Below, piece by piece: positions 63,519 through 64,000 of a DNA stretch of 64,000 bases. Each line of letters opens with the position of its first letter. The stretch's first letter is position 1. This DNA comes from Lineus longissimus (taxonomy: Eukaryota > Nemertea > Pilidiophora > Heteronemertea > Lineidae), in contig NC_088316.1 in the NCBI RefSeq assembly GCF_910592395.1, positions 9,612,001 through 9,676,000 of the forward strand, read 5' to 3'. The translations under genes were made by a program, and so were the position numbers. The notes under the pieces are model-generated. The model had not been told where the DNA came from and made no database searches. It saw only the letters and a list, made by a program, of their open reading frames with translations.

Positions 63519-64000
63519 ATCATTGTCAATGTTTATTTACCGTACTTCAAGTCTGGTGACGCTGGTCAACTCTCACTGTACATTGAAACTATAGATGCGC
63601 TACAATGTATCATTGACGAATATGGACCGCAGGCTCCCATAAAACTGTGCGGTGATCTTAACATCCGTCTGCCAAGGGACACTATGATAGATAGTAACTG
63701 GGCTACGGAGAAGTGTTTCAATGCTAACAGTGTTCTCTTGTACGATTTCATGGCTGCAAATGAACTGAGTGTTGTGGACTTCAGGTATAAACAACAAGTC
63801 CAATACACGTACTTTGTTCATAAATCTCGGACTTTCACATGGATTGATCACATCTTGGCCAACACCCACGATGTTGCTTCTGTCACAGAATGTAGGATCA
63901 TTCCGGAGGAGAGCAACAACGTTAGTGACCATCTACCAATTGCAATGAAATTCAAACTGCGCATTAAAGCAGGGGCTCCCAAAACTGACCGGGGAATTCG
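63519..64000 (+). pseudogene. LINE3 ORF2: endonuclease, runs off the window
   Basis: In frame from the MITE junction: NVYLPYF, LCGDLNIRLP (GDLN, catalytic Asp and Asn), TFVHKSRTFTWIDHIL and NVSDHLPIAMKF (catalytic Asp-His). These are APE-type endonuclease motifs of L2/CR1-like LINEs. No stop occurs within the window part, so the ORF continues beyond position 64000. The upstream half is broken by MITE 2. Confidence 0.8.

Overview
This is a 64 kb stretch of metazoan, probably marine-invertebrate, nuclear DNA that is almost entirely transposable elements nested inside one another. The evidence is spliced coding sequences with GT-AG junctions, BEL/Pao and Gypsy retroelements, CR1/L2-like LINEs, Harbinger and pogo/Tigger transposons, many long-TIR miniature elements, and one intact exon of a GABA-B-type metabotropic receptor. 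I cannot fix the phylum from the sequence. I found no rRNA, tRNA or CRISPR array and no bacterial-style operon.

Layout. 1-6,800: non-coding DNA with a long-TIR element (141-798), two dispersed repeat families, a 175-bp tandem duplication and a mariner-type MITE. 6,957-19,395: one decayed Gypsy element (LTR, PBS, gag, pol, PPT, truncated 3' LTR) broken by three insertions: a 1,074-bp TIR element with an 8-bp TSD, a 777-bp Harbinger derivative with TSD TAT that carries only a Myb/SANT gene, and a 6-kb Harbinger tandem pair that itself received a pogo element. 20,300-39,056: an AT-rich block of small virus-like genes, unnamed, possibly a Polinton-like integrated virus. It is interrupted by two BEL/Pao retrotransposons, BEL1 (21,812-27,341) and BEL2 (27,959-38,187). 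BEL2 has matching LTRs, PBS, PPT and a CAAAC target duplication across which a host reading frame is continuous. 39,366-45,650: a LINE with ORF1 and ORF2, with a pogo transposon between the two ORFs. 45,668-45,838 (minus): the GABA-B-type exon, whose splice donor lies about 10 bases from the LINE. 46,700-49,760: a MITE, a minisatellite and a degenerate ~62-bp satellite. 50,700-61,190: three fragments of a second LINE in the same orientation and in protein order, separated by a Harbinger-like two-gene transposon, a BEL fragment and an unrecognised coding remnant. 61,212-64,000: a third LINE (ORF1 and the start of ORF2) split by two MITEs and running off the window.

The parts most worth a second look are the virus-like gene block with its membrane-active-looking protein, the self-complementary hairpin array at 36,300-36,572, the Harbinger-like transposon with an unfamiliar three-exon partner gene (52,261-53,291), the Mutator-like MITEs with GACC-repeat termini, and the receptor exon abutting a LINE. 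Most transposon genes carry frameshifts or stops. Several of these are one-base changes in T runs and could be either decay or assembly error.
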